A DNA stretch of 64,000 nt from Pseudorasbora parva (lineage: Eukaryota > Chordata > Actinopteri > Cypriniformes > Gobionidae): contig NC_090173.1 of NCBI RefSeq assembly GCF_024679245.1, forward strand, positions 51,535,018-51,599,017. The letters run 5' to 3'. Every line of letters begins with the position of its first letter. Position 1 is the first letter of the stretch. Positions 11,026 to 39,789 of the stretch are shown piece after piece. The translations under genes were made by a program, and so were the position numbers. Below the pieces are notes generated by a model, which searched no databases, was not told the DNA's origin, and was given only the letters and a program-made list of their open reading frames with translations.

Positions 11026-12054
11026 TCCTCAATTTAATCCTCAATTTACCCGCGCGCATATTATCAGCATCAGCTGTCCGAGAGAAACAGTTCAGTTCAA
11101 GACGACGCTATCACGCATGCTCAGTATCTCAGCTCACCGGTTCTCAGAATCGAACACGAAAGATCGAAAATGTCCGATAGAAATGGTTTTCGATTCTGTA
11201 CTGGTGATCGAAAAACCGCTGCAACCCGGTTCTGACTCGGAACCGCTTTATCAGTGTATCATGTGTGCAGAGCTGCGAACTGCTGCAAGCTGAATATGTA
11301 GTCTGATATCAAATGTTTAATGTAAAAAGTTAAAATAATACATAGGTCAAATGCTCTATGTCTTCAAAGTATTATTAGTATGAACATGAAGGAAATAATA
11401 TGATCACATCCCAAGCCAGCACAGCCATGCGGAGCCTAGATGTATTTGACCTGGGCCCAGAACTGAGGCAGAGCCAGTTTTGTCCTCAGTCTCCATGGAG
11501 GTCCCTCATGGGTTAGCCCAGATTAAATGAACACTGCTCAGTGTGCACCCCCCCCCCCCCCCCAAAAAAAAAAAAATAAAATAAATAAAAATAAAATAAA
11601 AATAAATAAATAAATTAAAAAATTAAATTAATAAATGAACAAACCAAGCAATGCTTATTTAGCTGCAATGCACTCTGGGAGTACACTGTTTGTCATTTTT
11701 TTTATCCGAAGTTAAAAATTTTTTAAATGTACAGTGTGTCCCTAATGAATATGATCTCGTATTACAGTTGGATTGTTCCTAGGAAGTTGTTTTATGTTGT
11801 TTTATGATTAGTAGTATATGTTTACACAAAATATTTGACTATATTTTTAATGCATTATAATCCCTTTCCTGCCGTTTGTGTCCCCAGGAGTTATTTGCAG
11901 ACCTTACTGAATTAACATAAAAAAATCCAGTTATATTTGGGGAGATGCATGTTTCTTACACAGAGTGGATTTATATGACCAAATGACAGACATCTGTTCA
12001 AGAGTGAATCATCATTCTACATTATCTCAACACTTGGCATCTTGTTTCTCCGGC
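11026..12054. other. Upstream flank of gene B
   Basis: The stretch holds a GC-richer segment with dispersed hairpins (11040-11260), a C15 run followed by an A-rich AAATA tract (11549-11635) and AT-rich DNA. The promoter of gene B should lie here, but no TATA box or initiator could be chosen with confidence. An in-frame upstream ATG at 11983 precedes the favoured start by 24 codons without a stop. Confidence 0.4.
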
Positions 12055-27880
<15,826 letters not shown>

Positions 27881-28500
27881 ATACAGTACATGAGAGAACA
27901 CACAATATGACTTTTAGTTTATTCATAGTTTATACTGAGTTTAAAGTGCCTTTATTATTCTATTAGAAATGTTCCTAATTTTGTTTTGGAATATCCTACA
28001 AGTCTACATGCATCACAGGTCAAAAAACGCTATATTTTTCTCATAATATATATTTGTCACAGTGGTCTTGACTTATAAAAGCTCATACAGCAGTAGATAT
28101 TTAAGGCCTGATGGTTCTGCTCACCAATAACAACTAGAAGCAACTTCATAGGGGGTGAAGGGAATGAAACTATTATCAACATTGGTTGTTATTTTATATA
28201 TTTTATCATATTTACTTTGATTAGCTGAGTTGTTAATATAAAATGTCTTGTTTAAGTGGGGCCACCAGTTCTCTTATATAACTGTCTGTTGTCTTTTAGG
28301 GGGGCAGATTTTATTTTGTTCATTTCTCCTTTGATTTTCCTTATATGAGTTTGTTGAAGTTTATAGAGTTGACCTCAGTTGTTTAAGTCTAGCTATAATT
28401 TGTTACAGTAGTTGTTTGTGTAAGTTAATTCCGTTTGTGTTCTTTATTAGTGATATTATTTTGATTTGTTGGTCACAATAAAATACATTTTTGTTGGAAA
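27881..28500 (+). other. 3' UTR of gene B
   Basis: AT-rich DNA without repeats runs to AATAAA at 28477-28482, followed by T/GT-rich sequence (tttttgttgg). A transcript end near 28495-28510 is likely. Confidence 0.6.
28477..28482 (+). promoter_or_regulatory. Probable polyadenylation signal of gene B
   Basis: A canonical AATAAA lies 597 bases after the stop codon, with a GT-rich element just downstream. Confidence 0.65.
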
Positions 28501-28609
28501 TCATGTGTCCTCATGCCTTAAAGGAAGTGTATGTATGATTGTGGCCCGGGAACCCGGGTGCCGCAACACTACTGACTTCATGATTGGCCGATGGGTAATG
28601 ATGGGTCAA

Positions 28610-28943
28610 CCGAAACAAGTTGTCCTTTAACTTCACAGAACTGCTGTATTCAATACTGTAAAATCAACACATGCCCCATATAATTAGATATTTGTCACTG
28701 AATGATAATAGTTGATTTAGTCACTAAATGATGATTATGTTAATCAAAACATCATCAACTTCTGAACAGATTTCTTTGCCAAAATGTGCATATCAAACAC
28801 ACTGTTAAAACAGCCAGAAAAAAAAAATAACTAATGTTAAAAAGCCAAGGGTCAAGAGCCCAACTACAGCAAACACTCATCCCCATTATGGTGACTTAAA
28901 AATGTTGACTCTTTCCTTCAGTGATTCTGCCTATTATCATCAC
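28610..28943. repeat. Long-palindrome family fragment
   Basis: Right-arm landmarks are present: 'agcccaactacagcaaacac' at 28857, a CCCCATTATGGTG box at 28884 and 'ttccttcagtgattctgcct'. It is cut by the TTAA element that begins at 28948. Confidence 0.55.
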
Positions 28944-29730
28944 TTAAATGTGCCCTAGAATGAGAAAGTGAATTAACCTTTCCATAGTGAAATAATAAGA
29001 GTTCAGTACATGGACAGCTCATACTGTGAGTCTCAAACACCATTGCCTTCTACTTCTTGTGTAAATCTCGTGAATCCATAACACAACGGAAATAAAGTGC
29101 TTCTCAACATAAACCCAACCGTGACGCAAGCGTTGAGGATTATTTATATGCACGCCCCCAACATTTGCATCTGTCCAAACATGTTCATTGTCAAGCACCG
29201 TTCACACCGCCAGCGAAACGCAGCGACAAAGCGACATGATCCCATTCATTTCAATGGAGCGCTGACGACATCCGGCGACACGAGCGACAGTGACCGTTGG
29301 CGACAGAATGTGGGCGTGTCAAGCGACGTGAGACACGGGACAAAAGTTCAGAAATTTCAACTTTATACAAATGAGAAGCGATTTTTGCGAGCGACAACCA
29401 ATAGGAGTGAAGTCAGTGGAGTGCACGTGATCCGTCTGCTTTACTGCTGCTACAGCGGTGTCCGGAGTTGTTGATATTCGCTTTTAGCAAGTCCCATGTT
29501 CTTTATAATATGTCTCTGTGTAGCCTACATACAGAGACACATTTAAAAAAATGATGCATGGAAAAACGTGTCTGGGATTGTGGGGATATAAAGTAAGTTT
29601 TGACTAAACTGCATGCAATATGGTCTACCTATTACAGTACAGTGTGTATGTATTCTAATAACTTGCTCTGTTCTGCAAAACACTAGTAATAAAAACGGTA
29701 CTATTTAATGACGTTTATATGCAACCCGTA

Positions 29731-30651
29731 CACTGTAAAAAAATACCCATCAAATTTACAGAAAAAAACCGGCAGCTCTGGTTGCCAGAACTTCACCATA
29801 AAAAATACGGCAGTAACGTTTTAGGTTTTACGGGACAACAGCATATAATTTAAAGGTTTATAATGTGGTAATTACGGTTAAAAATTGTTTATTTTACAGT
29901 TAAAAACCCTATAATTTGAAAGTTTATACTGAAATAATTATGTGTACATAGTACACTATAAAATACTAATGGTAAAAAAAATGTATTGAACTGAAATATT
30001 AAATTACCGACTTATTGAAATGCTAATATCTGTTATTTTCCTTTTATATAATTTGACAATCACCAATTATAGTGGTGATGAGAATCACATGATGAATCAA
30101 AGCTCATCACACGCAGCTTTTGGAGGGACAATATTAACATATAGAAGGTGCACACACAAACACTAAACACCAAACACCATCATGGTAACACACATGATGT
30201 TTTAAAAATGCAATAAACATTAATTTAACAACATTAGATGTAACATAAAACCTTAATGTACATAAGTGATTAGAAAAAACTAAGAAGAAACATTGTTAAT
30301 TCAATGAAAATGCATCAAATGTGAAGTGCCATGTGGGGAATTCTGGGAATGTCAATTTACGTTTTTTCACTGTAAATTACACAATGCCCTATTCTTTTTC
30401 ACTTCGTAAAACTGTAAATTTAACGGTATTTTACTGTAAAATAAAATAAAATGTATAAATCTTTAAATTATATAGTTTTGAACTGTAAAATAAATGTTTT
30501 TTAACCGTAATTATTACATTATAAAACTTTAAATTATATGCTGCTGTCCTGTAAAACCTTAAACGTTACTGCCGTATTTTTTACGGTAAAGTTCTGGCAA
30601 CCACAGCTGCCGGTTTTTTACCGTAAATTTTATGGGGATCTGTAAAAAGTG
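29731..30651. mobile_element. CACTGTAAAAAAATACCC element, complete copy
   Basis: The element is bounded by TA (29729-29730 and 30652-30653). Its terminal parts pair ('accggcagctctggttgcca' near 29768 with 'ccacagctgccggtttttta' near 30601). It is 921 bp and non-coding. It is closely similar to the truncated copy at 9612-10327. Confidence 0.75.
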
Positions 30652-30653
30652 TA

Positions 30654-33350
30654 CACTGTAAAAAAACTACAAAAAAATGTTATTTTTACAGGAAAATGCT
30701 GGCAGCTGTGGTTACCAGAGAATTATGAAACTATGCGCACAATGAAATTCAAAATTAGGCGGACAAGTACAAGTCTGTGGTTAGAGGAGGCACAGTTTTT
30801 TAAAAAAAATTTTAATTAAAAATAAATAGAAAACCAGTAAGTATTACATTAAAATGTAAAGCATAAGATTTTTTGTATGTAAACTGCATATGCATTTCCA
30901 ATGCATTTGGATTATTTTTACATAGACAAATTAATAAACTGAAGGTGATTGATATATGCCAGTTATACGTAAATGAAACAGTTAGGAATTATGTAAAAGT
31001 ACACAGAAAAACGCCCATGTTAAATGAACACTTCCTAGTGTTGATGTGTGTGCTCACTACTGAGTTAAAGTACCATTGAAGCAGTGTTGAAGTTAATGAG
31101 ATAATTAAGAGATGATTGAGCATTAATGATGAACACCTGGTGATAATGAACAGAATCATTGAAGGAAAGAGAAACACGAGAACTACAACTGACTTCAGCC
31201 ACAGCTTTAGATTAAATCAACTGAAGATAAAAGTAGACATTAAATCTCTGAAGATCTCAGCAGAGGATTGAACAACTCCACAAACAGCATTACCAGCTTC
31301 ACACATTACTAACCAAACTGACTTTATTGTTGTAATTTCTGTTTTAATTAAAATAATAGTTTTTTTATGAAGTCACCATGATGGTGAGCTATGTTTGCTT
31401 TAGTTGGGCTCTTGACCCTTGACTCTCCAACATTAGTTTTCTGGCTGCTTAACCTGTGTTTATAAAGCACTTTGGTTATGGCATGGAAAGCCAAAAACCA
31501 TGGTCAGGTGATTTGGCTCTTTAATGATGATTATATAATCATCATGTAGTGGCTGAATCACTAAACTCATTCAGATTCTAATGCTCTGGATATAGAGGTA
31601 ATGTGTTAATTGTGTAGTATGTGTAAAAAAGCCATGTGGTTTATTTTGTAAACTCATGCACTGTTGTGACAATCAAACAATTTGCAGGACCAAAAAAAAG
31701 GTTTAATCTACGGCATTATTTAGACAAACACAGACATCAAGAATCAGTGTGTGCATCTCTACAATGGTGAAAAAAAAAGAAAAAAAAAATCACAATTCAG
31801 ATGCATAATTTATTCATGCTGCAATGCATGCTGGGACCCATTGGAGAGTTTTGATTGGTGGTACCCAGCATTCACTGCAGCATGAAGCTTTTCATTGATT
31901 GTCACCATTGTTGAGATTCATACACTGATTCTTGATATCTGTTTGTGTCTAATAATTGCCATAGATTAAACCTTTTGTGCACTATTTTTTATTTTTTTTT
32001 ACATTCTGCATATTAGATTGTCACAACAGCGCTCATGCTATAGAACCAACTGGCCACTATTATGATAAAACAAAATTAATAACACATAAACAGAGTCTTA
32101 GACTCTGAACAAGACCAGTGATCACTACATGATGATTATATAATCATGAACTAAGAGAGAAATCATCTGACCATGTTTCTGCTTGGCTTTCCATGCTGTA
32201 ACAAAAGTGCTTTATAAACACAGTTAAAGCAGCCAGAAAACTAATGATGGAGAGTCAAGGGTCAAGAGCCCAACTAAAGCAAACACTGCTCACCATCATG
32301 GTGACTTCAAAAAAAACTATTATATTCAATAAAACATCAACATCCACAGAAATAAAGTCAGTCTGGTTAGTAATGTGTGAAGCTGGTAATGCTGTTTGTG
32401 GAGTTGTTTAATCCTCTGATGAGATCTTCAGAGATTTAATGTCTTCTTTTATCTTCAGTTGATTTCATCTAAAGCTGTGGCTGAAGTCAGTTGTAGTTCT
32501 TGTGTTTCTCTTTCCTTCACTGATTCTGCTCATTATCATCAGGTGTTCATCATTAATACTCAATCATCTCTTAATTATCTCATTAACTTCAACACTGCTT
32601 CAATGGTACTTTAACTGATTAGTGAGCACACACATGAACACTAGGAAGTGTTCATTTAAGGTCTGCAATTTTTCTGTGTACTATTACATAAATCTTAACT
32701 GTTTAATTTACGTGTAACTGGGATTTATCTGTCACATTTAGTTTATTAATATAATTAAATTAATCTTACCTGTTTCATTTATAAATGATTTACAAATAAG
32801 ATTTCTCTTACTGATTCTTAGATAGTGATTCTTAGTAAGTTGATTAATTTGTTTGTTAAACTTACATAATCCAAATGCACGGAACATTTATATGCAATTC
32901 AAATACATGTTTAGACATTTTTAAGTGCATAAACGTGTAAAGTGACTTACATTTTTAAGAACAACTGACAAAAAATTTATTTGTCACAATATTTGCATGT
33001 CAAATTAACAAAATAGTTTTTACAGTATTTTCTCAAAAAACTTACAGGTTTTTAATACCAATATTTGTAGTTTTATTAATCACATGTTGTAAATATAACA
33101 AAATATTCTGTTTAATAGTTTACAAAAGTTCACTGTGATTCAAACAAAAAAATATATGCTTTGGGGTTTTCTATACTTTTCTGTTGGGATTTTACATTGT
33201 TTTTCTGTAAATTTCACGGGCATAAGGTTAGATCTATTGCAGTTATTCACCGTATATAGTAAGGAAACTTTGTGTTAACCAAATAACAATTTTTAACTGT
33301 AGCATTTTTACAACCTTTGACCGTTAAAATCACGATCATTTTTTACAGTG
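30654..33350. mobile_element. CACTGTAAAAAAACTAC element hosting a palindrome
   Basis: This element starts directly after the previous one, sharing the TA at 30652-30653, and ends TTTTTTACAGTG before TA at 33351-33352. The palindrome at 31002-32678 is inserted in it. The remaining 1.0 kb is AT-rich and non-coding. Confidence 0.65.
31002..32678. mobile_element. Long palindromic element, complete (1.68 kb)
   Basis: The ends CACAGAAAAACGCCCATGTT and AGGTCTGCAATTTTTCTGTG are flanked by TA (31000-31001 and 32679-32680). Subterminal 'aaatgaacacttcctagtgt' pairs with 'aacactaggaagtgttcatt'. Both arms carry the family boxes (CACCATGATGGTG at 31374, CACCATCATGGTG at 32290). The centre has the GCATGCTGGGACCCA hairpin. 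There is no transposase. Confidence 0.75.
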
Positions 33351-33756
33351 TAGTAGGAACGCCCACTAGCGACATGAATCTCTGGCGCTGGCGACATGTA
33401 GTGACAAAATCGCTGGCGGTGTGAACGGGGCTTCAGGCGGAAATGGGAGCGAATCATCAAAACAAGCTGCTCGCATGGACACACTTCATGTTCCTGTGCA
33501 GAAGACTTTTCTACCCTTCCCACAGATAAAAAATGTCAACAGTCGTGGTTGATGTTTATTATAATCGGATATCACAACAATTTAATTCAAGATCGTTCGT
33601 TTGTTCAGCCCATTTCAAGCAAGCTTCACTCAGCGTCTTAAACTGAAGAAAGTGGCAACTATATTCCTGTAAGCAGTAAGTAGTGATTTATCCACTTATT
33701 GACTGTTTAAACAATTTCTGATTGAATTGAAAGTTTCCTAGAGAGACAGCACTGTC

Positions 33757-33945
33757 TACACAGGAAAAACTCCAGTGTTAAATTAACTCTACTGGGAGTA
33801 TATGTGTGACCACACTCAAGAGTGTTAAAGTGTTAAAATAAGAGTGTTAAAGTAACACTGAAGCAGTGTTAAAGTTAATAAGATAATTAACTGATTATTG
33901 GCAATTAGTGAAGATACCTGATGATAACAAGCAGAATCACCAAAT
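33757..33945. repeat. Long-palindrome family left terminus
   Basis: It begins 'tacacaggaaaaactccagt' and runs through 'gttaaagtaacactgaagca' to 'gcagaatcacc', then is cut. It is related to the 56552 copy. Confidence 0.55.
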
Positions 33946-35400
33946 GAGACCATCACAATTCACAAGTGGACATATTTTCCACGTCATCGTGCTACAGGCT
34001 GCAGCGAGGGGTGTCTCGTTATTTTGGCAAGGTTGCCTGCTAAAATTCGCACTCATGGGTCTATATATCACATAGTCGCTTCAACCCGCGGACATAGAAA
34101 ATAACCCGCGGAAAAAAACGCGGACTTGGCAACAATGCAGTTGAACTCTGTTGACATTTGACAATGCGTCACTTCGTTGCTTTGATTGGTTGTAGGTCTA
34201 TCCAATTGATGTCTTTCCTGGTTGGGTTGAAACACGCCCCATAATCACAGCCCAATGGAGCAGTTTCAGACTCATGCTGCGTCCCAATTCGACTACTTAT
34301 ACTACGTCCTAAAAGTATGTACTCTTTTTGTGAAGAAAAAGTATATACTTTTGAGTGTGTAGCAGAAAAGTATGCAAGCTTCGGGACATACTACTTCGCC
34401 ATCTTTAACGGACTCTGTCGCTTAGTTACGTGCATCCCGTCACCGTTTATCTGCCCTGTCAATCATCGTCAGATTCGTCACAGTTCAAATCCTTCACATT
34501 CAGTTTAATCTCCTGCCGTATCGGAGAGAAATGTAGCCGCTCGTTGATCTGCCACGTGTGGGTCTTTAATGCAGAGACTCTCCTCATGTGTTTCCAGTTT
34601 AAATATAATGATGCATTTAAAAATTAATGGCCAAACGTGTCATTACAAAAGTTCACAATGCTGCTGCGGGTGAAATATAATGTGACAACACTGAATAAAT
34701 ATATTTTTGTCAGGTTAAATATTGATAGATGGTCACTCAAACCCCTTTGTCTAAACTTCTCTACTTAACCGTCGAACTCGCACATCCGTCATGTTTGTAG
34801 TTTTTTAACGCTTTTTATCCGCGTTTGTAGTTATAATCGAATCCTCGTCCAACTCGCAATGGGTTGTGGGCAATATCAGCCGTTAGAGTGCCCATCGATC
34901 CATACTGTGAATTCGGACCGGAAATAGTAAACCATCCGGGAATCTTTGGAATACTCTTTTCAACATACTACGATTTGGGACATACTAATTCTATTTTCGA
35001 ATACTATTTAGGATGGATAGTATGCGAATTGGGACGCAGGGTCAGATTCTGACTAGAATTGAGTATGACCACGTCAGGCTAACAATACAGTGCTCCACAA
35101 GGGTCAAAAAGGATAAACAGTTTATTTTGAAGCAATCTTTTCTTGAAAACTCAGAGATGTGGATTCGAACGACAAATAAATCACCGCATGACCTTGTTGT
35201 TTGTCTAAAAACAGTTGGTAATTTGGCCGGGATTTTTACGCGGATGGTGGGAGAAAAACACTGGCATTCTGAATTCAGACGGCAATAAAATCACAGACTA
35301 GCCCCTGTTAATGATGAACATACCTTACGACCCCACAAGAGACAATTACTGTCTGAATAGGGCTTAAAACAACATCTAACCCTCTGTTAATTCTAAAAAA
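33946..35400. other. GC-richer repeat DNA hosting a hAT-like MITE
   Basis: The stretch around the MITE at 34274-35041 has hairpins such as 'aacccgcgg' repeats (34086-34115) and no domain-bearing frame. The frame at 35013-35288 has no recognisable similarity. Confidence 0.35.
34274..35041. mobile_element. hAT-like MITE (GCTGCGTCCCAATTCG ends)
   Basis: The inverted ends carry TGCTGCGTCCCAATTCG and CGAATTGGGACGCAG. The flanks TCAGACTC (34266-34273) and TCAGATTC (35042-35049) form an 8-bp duplication with one mismatch. Subterminal 'tactatccta' type motifs pair. It is non-coding. Confidence 0.7.
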
Positions 35401-35545
35401 GACAGAAATAAAGTCACTAGATTTGTTGACTGTTCAGTTGATTTCATCTAAGGCTGTGGCTGAAGTCAGTTGTAGTTCTTGTGTGTTTCTGTCCTTCAGG
35501 GATTCTGCTCATTATCATCAGGCATCTACAATAATCACATACAAT
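35395..35545. repeat. Long-palindrome family fragment
   Basis: The right-arm stretch contains 'ttgatttcatctaaggctgt' and 'tgattctgctcattatcatc' variants and stops at the hAT-like element. Confidence 0.55.
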
Positions 35546-36227
35546 AAAATGATTAGGGCTGTGTATTGCCAAGACTCTGGCGATACGATACGTATCACGA
35601 TACAAGGGTTACGATACGATATATTGCAATATATTGCAATATTGTAAGAGAGGCAATATATTGCGATATTTCGTTTTTGTGTGTTTTTGTTTTAATAATT
35701 TAAAAGAATAAAGAACACAACCATAAGCCTAAAACACAAGACAAAGCATTTTATTTAATTAATACAGTATAATTTATATCACTACTAATTTATATGCAAT
35801 GTGCAATCTAAGTTGAGGGAAATGTAAAGTGACTGCAGGATTCTTTATGTGTAAATGTTTTAAAGGTTCACAGTATAGCAGTGGCTATTTAACAACAGGA
35901 AGTCAGTCCATTTCATGACTGAATGACTGTTTGTTTTATATTTAACACAGTAGCCCCGATCACACAGAACGCGTTTTTGCAGCGAGAAGCCTTTTTTGAA
36001 TGGATTTCGTTTGGCAGAGAGCGTTATGCGCGCTGCTTATGCGCCCTGGGCGCCTCGCGTTTAAACCGATTGCTGCGCCTTGCGTTTTTGAAGGAGCGCT
36101 CCGAGCGCATGAAGTTGAAAAAAAGTCAACTCTGAGCGGAAAAGCGCGCAACATCATCGCGCTTATTTTCTGTTGTCCAATCGAATGAATGAAGAGGCGG
36201 GCCTTCCGTTGTGTTGACCGTTACATT

Positions 36228-38958
36228 CACTGTAAAAAAATGCTGTAAAAAAACGGCCACATTTTGACAGTAAAATGCTGTTTTCCATTAAAACAGTAAT
36301 ATACTGTAGAAAACAATGCATTCTGGGTAATATTTGTCATTTTCGAGAAAATATCCAACAGTAATATACTGTGAATTAACACACTTAAAGTCGACACTCA
36401 GAGGCTGTGTTCAAAATCACTCCCTATCCCCTTATTCACTATTCCCTACACTAGTTCACTGATATAGACCACTCGACAGAGAGAGAGGAAAGAAGAGAGT
36501 GAATTCAGACACTGATGAACACCTGCTATTATCACTGAAGGAAAGAGAAACATCAACAGAAGAAAGTTGATTTCATCAAATGAAGATAAACAGAAGACAT
36601 TAAATCTCTGAAGATCTCATCAGAGGATTAAACAACTCCACAAACAGCATTACCAGCTTCACACATTACTAACCAGACTGACTTTATTTCTGTCAGACGT
36701 CTACAGAAGCTCTCATTGAGAATTATCAGATGTTGTTTGATTGTTTCTTCTGACGTTACCATTATGGTGATCAGTGTTTGCTTTAGTTGGGCTCTTGAAC
36801 ATTGACACAATAACATTAGTTTTTCTCTCGCTGCTGTAACGGTGTGTTTTCAATACATTTGAATTAGCAAGCAAAGCTGAGAAAAAAACATGAGTTGGTT
36901 ATGTTGACTATTTAATAATGGTTTAATTCACTAATAATTTACTAGTGTTATCTATAAACATATAGCTGATGCCTAATTTTTTGTAAAACTTGAACCCTAT
37001 AATTTTATAACATCAGTATTGCAACAACCAGATAATTTGAAGAGCATTGGAACAGCTTGTGGTCAAAACATCTGAATCAATCTGACTCACACAGACATCA
37101 AGAATCGGCGTATGAATCTCAGCCGTGGTGACACTCAAAACTCCCAGCATGCATTGCGGCACGAATAAATTATGCTGCTGAATAGCCTGGTTATTTTCTT
37201 TAATTCTTACTATTTGCCTTTATTTTTGGTGCTGTTGTTGTGTTGACTTTAAGTAGTGTTTTGTGATGTTCAGAGTTGATCTGTTCGTTTTTTTTATTGA
37301 TTGTCACCATTGTTGAGATTCATACGCTGATTCTTCAAGTCTATGCGAGTCTAAATGACAACAGAGAGCAAACAATGTGTTAAAATCATGACTTTATAAA
37401 TCATTATTTATATAACTATTTCCTAATCAGTGGATGATATATTCAGAAGGGTCCCAGTTTAATAACATAAAATAAGAGTTGATACGTGTTTTTAAAAGAA
37501 TGGGCTTGTTTAGGGAAAAACACTGGACAAGATTAATAAACTTAACATCCTATTACAATTATAGCAAAACACAGTCAATCATTTCTGACCATTTTTTTTT
37601 CTTGCCTTTTTTGCTACAATAAATGTGTTTAATAAACACTCATTTCTAGCAGACAAAGAGAGACTATCACTACAAAGTCAAGGGCCAAGAGCCCAACTGA
37701 AGCAAACACTGATCACGATAATGGTGACCAAATATTTTCTATTAAACATCAACACCTAAAGATCTGATAATTCCCAATAAGAGCTTCTGTAGTCGTCTGA
37801 CAGAAATAAAGTCAGTCTGGTTAGTAATGTGTGAAGCTGGTAATGCTGTTTGTGGAGTTGTTCAATCCTCTGATGAGATCTTCAGAGATTTAATGTCTTC
37901 TTTTATCTTCAGTTGATTTCATCTAAAGCTGTGGCTGAAGTCAGTTGTAGTTCTTGTGTTTCTCTGTCCTTCAGTGATTCTTGTTAACAGGTGTTTTCAG
38001 TTATCACTTAATTAATCTCTTAATTATCTCATTAACTTCATCAATGCTTCAATTACTCTAACACTCTGTAGTGTGTACACTCTTCAGTGTTCATTTAAAA
38101 CTGAAGATTTTGCTGTGGGGTTAAAAGGGTTAAAGGGGTTAGATGAAAAAACCCACAGTGGGAACCGTAAATTAACAGTAAGAAACTGTAAATTCATTTA
38201 CGGAAAAGTACTGTAAAAAAACGGCACTTTACTGGAACCAGAGCTGCCAGTAGATTACCGTTAAATCAAGGAAAAACAGTAATATACTGTAAAACGTAAC
38301 AGTCAGATTTACCAGATGAATCAAGATATTTTCACTGAAATATTAGTGCAAGTTAATAGAAAAAAGTTGTGCAAAGTCAGTAACTGATAAGGAGAGTAAA
38401 TATTAAAATGACCTGTGTTTATGTGGTGTTGCACAAGATGATATAGAAGAGATCTTTTAGTTGAATTCATTAGTTTTGTGGGTTACCGTTGTGCTGAAGA
38501 GTAGAGCCTGTGCTTCAGTCCAGGATGAGCAGAGAAACATTGATGATATGCTGCCTGATGCTTTATTCAACGGCAGTGACTGTGTTTGCTGATGCAGTTA
38601 TGAGCTGTTTGTTGAATAATTTATCACATACGTGTGTGCTATTGCTCACAACGAACCGCAAAGATTGAAGTTAAAGTCATGTTTCTAAATCATTTTACTA
38701 CTACACCTTACAAGTGTGTAATGACTCAAATGAAGTTTTACGATACAAACACCTATAAATACTAGTTTTAAAATGAGAACTGTTTGAAGCGATCAGTTTT
38801 CCAAATGAAAAGTTACATTTCATGGTATTATTACGGTAAAATACTGTAAAAAATGAGAGCTGTATATAAACAGTAGAGGGCTGTAAATTAACAGTACATT
38901 GCTGGAACCACAGCTGCCAGTAGATTACCGTTATTTTACGACACAATTTTTTACAGTG
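36228..38958. mobile_element. CACTGTAAAAAAATGCTG element, third layer
   Basis: The ends CACTGTAAAAAAATGCTG and AATTTTTTACAGTG are inverted. The arms contain 'aacagtaatatactgt' type repeats at 36292, 36357 and 38275. The fourth layer, a palindrome of the long family, lies inside. It is non-coding. Confidence 0.6.
36505..38140. mobile_element. Long palindromic family copy, fourth layer
   Basis: Both arms are present: 'aacagcattaccagcttcac' at 36643 with its complement near 37840, and boxes CCATTATGGTG at 36766 and GATAATGGTG at 37721. The central hairpin holds CCCAGCATGCATTGCGGC. The right terminus ends 'cagtgttcatttaaaactga'. The left terminus is eroded or replaced by a 'gttcaaaatcactccctatc' repeat (36410-36500). 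Confidence 0.6.
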
Positions 38959-39789
38959 TTGGTTTGACTGACAGTACAGGTGATTCGGGGGTTGCCTAGA
39001 AACATTAAAGCGCACTGCTCATTTTTGAATGAAAAAACGCTGGCCAAAAAAGGGAGTGCAGTGCGCCTCGCGTTTTCGAACCTGAAAAACGCGTTCTGTG
39101 TGATCGGACCCTAAAGCTGTTTTCTATAAAGCAGTCTATTGTATAAAGTGCTATTTCAAGTAACGTTACTGAACTGCAGAGCTGGTGCATCCATATCCAC
39201 ATCGCTATTATCTTTCGTTCTCCTGCCACCGCTGTCAGTTTTGGAGTGTGTTTATTTTGTTACTGAGAGGAAAACATGCAGTACATTCTATCGAAATGCT
39301 TCTCAGCAGCGCGGGTGACGTCAGGATGTTAAGCGAGCTCTCTGTTTCAATGTGTTTCCCGAGTATTAGATTATAACTTGGCCTATTTTGCAAACAAAAT
39401 GATTCTTGTCGATTTCCTTAGTGGCTTCTTTTTAGCTGAAGCCAAAATGAGTCCACACTTCAGCTCTGTATACTGCAGGAGCGGAATAATGCTATCGTCT
39501 TGAGAGCTAGGTTTGCTAATGTAAACACTAGTGATGCCAGTGATGCACGCCCTTACCTTGCGCTTCTCCGGCTCCGCGTCAGTTATACGTTCTGAGATAA
39601 CACTGCCATCTAGCGGTTGGGTGTTATACAGTCTGTGGTTTAAACCGAACACAAAGCCACGAATCTTGGATGTAAATAAATATATATATGAATATCGATA
39701 CAGCGTTTTTGAGAATCGATACAGTATCGCCAAACATAATATCGCGATATTCACGTGTATCGATATTTTCTAACACCCCTAAAAATGAT

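Larger units (their letters stand above)
29194..33432. mobile_element. TIR element with AGCACCGTTCACACCGCCAG ends
   Basis: The left terminus AGCACCGTTCACACCGCCAG and right terminus CTGGCGGTGTGAACGGGGCT are flanked by TCA at 29191-29193 and 33433-33435. The empty site 'cattgtca ggcgg' is seen in reverse complement near 16162, which supports the borders. Its own sequence is only 29194-29730 and 33353-33432; the rest is nested insertion. Confidence 0.7.
28948..33750. mobile_element. AGGTGCCCTAGAATG-family element hosting a three-level nest
   Basis: The left terminus (ATGTGCCCTAGAATGAG) follows TTAA at 28944-28947. Internal sequence resumes at 33436 ('ggcggaaatgggagcgaatc') and follows the reverse complement of 15960-16170 to about 33640. 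The right terminus is missing. The gap holds the element at 29194-33432, which itself holds two CACTGTAAAA elements, the second carrying the palindrome at 31002-32678. Confidence 0.65.
35951..39112. mobile_element. CCGATCACACAGAACGCG element, second layer
   Basis: The left end (CCGATCACACAGAACGCG at 35957) is the reverse complement of the right end (CGCGTTCTGTGTGATCGG at 39090). GC-rich arms, with gcgcctcgcg-type words at both ends, enclose the third layer. The exact target duplication is unclear; TAG and TAA stand at the two borders. The overlapping frames near 35923-36188 are coincidental. Confidence 0.65.
35554..39781. mobile_element. hAT-like element (TAGGGCTGTGTATTGCC) holding three further layers
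   Basis: The ends TAGGGCTGTGTATTGCC and TAACACCCCTA are flanked by an exact 8-bp duplication AAAATGAT (35546-35553 and 39782-39789). The subterminal region has 'cgatacgata' and 'gcaatatattgcaat' type repeats at the left and 'atcgcgatat' at the right. Its own DNA is about 1.0 kb; the rest is the nested insertion at 35951-39112. It is non-coding. Confidence 0.8.

Noticed and set aside
35923..36188. Basic 60-70-codon frames
   Set aside because: They lie in the GC-rich terminal repeat of a transposon, overlap in three frames and have no domain.
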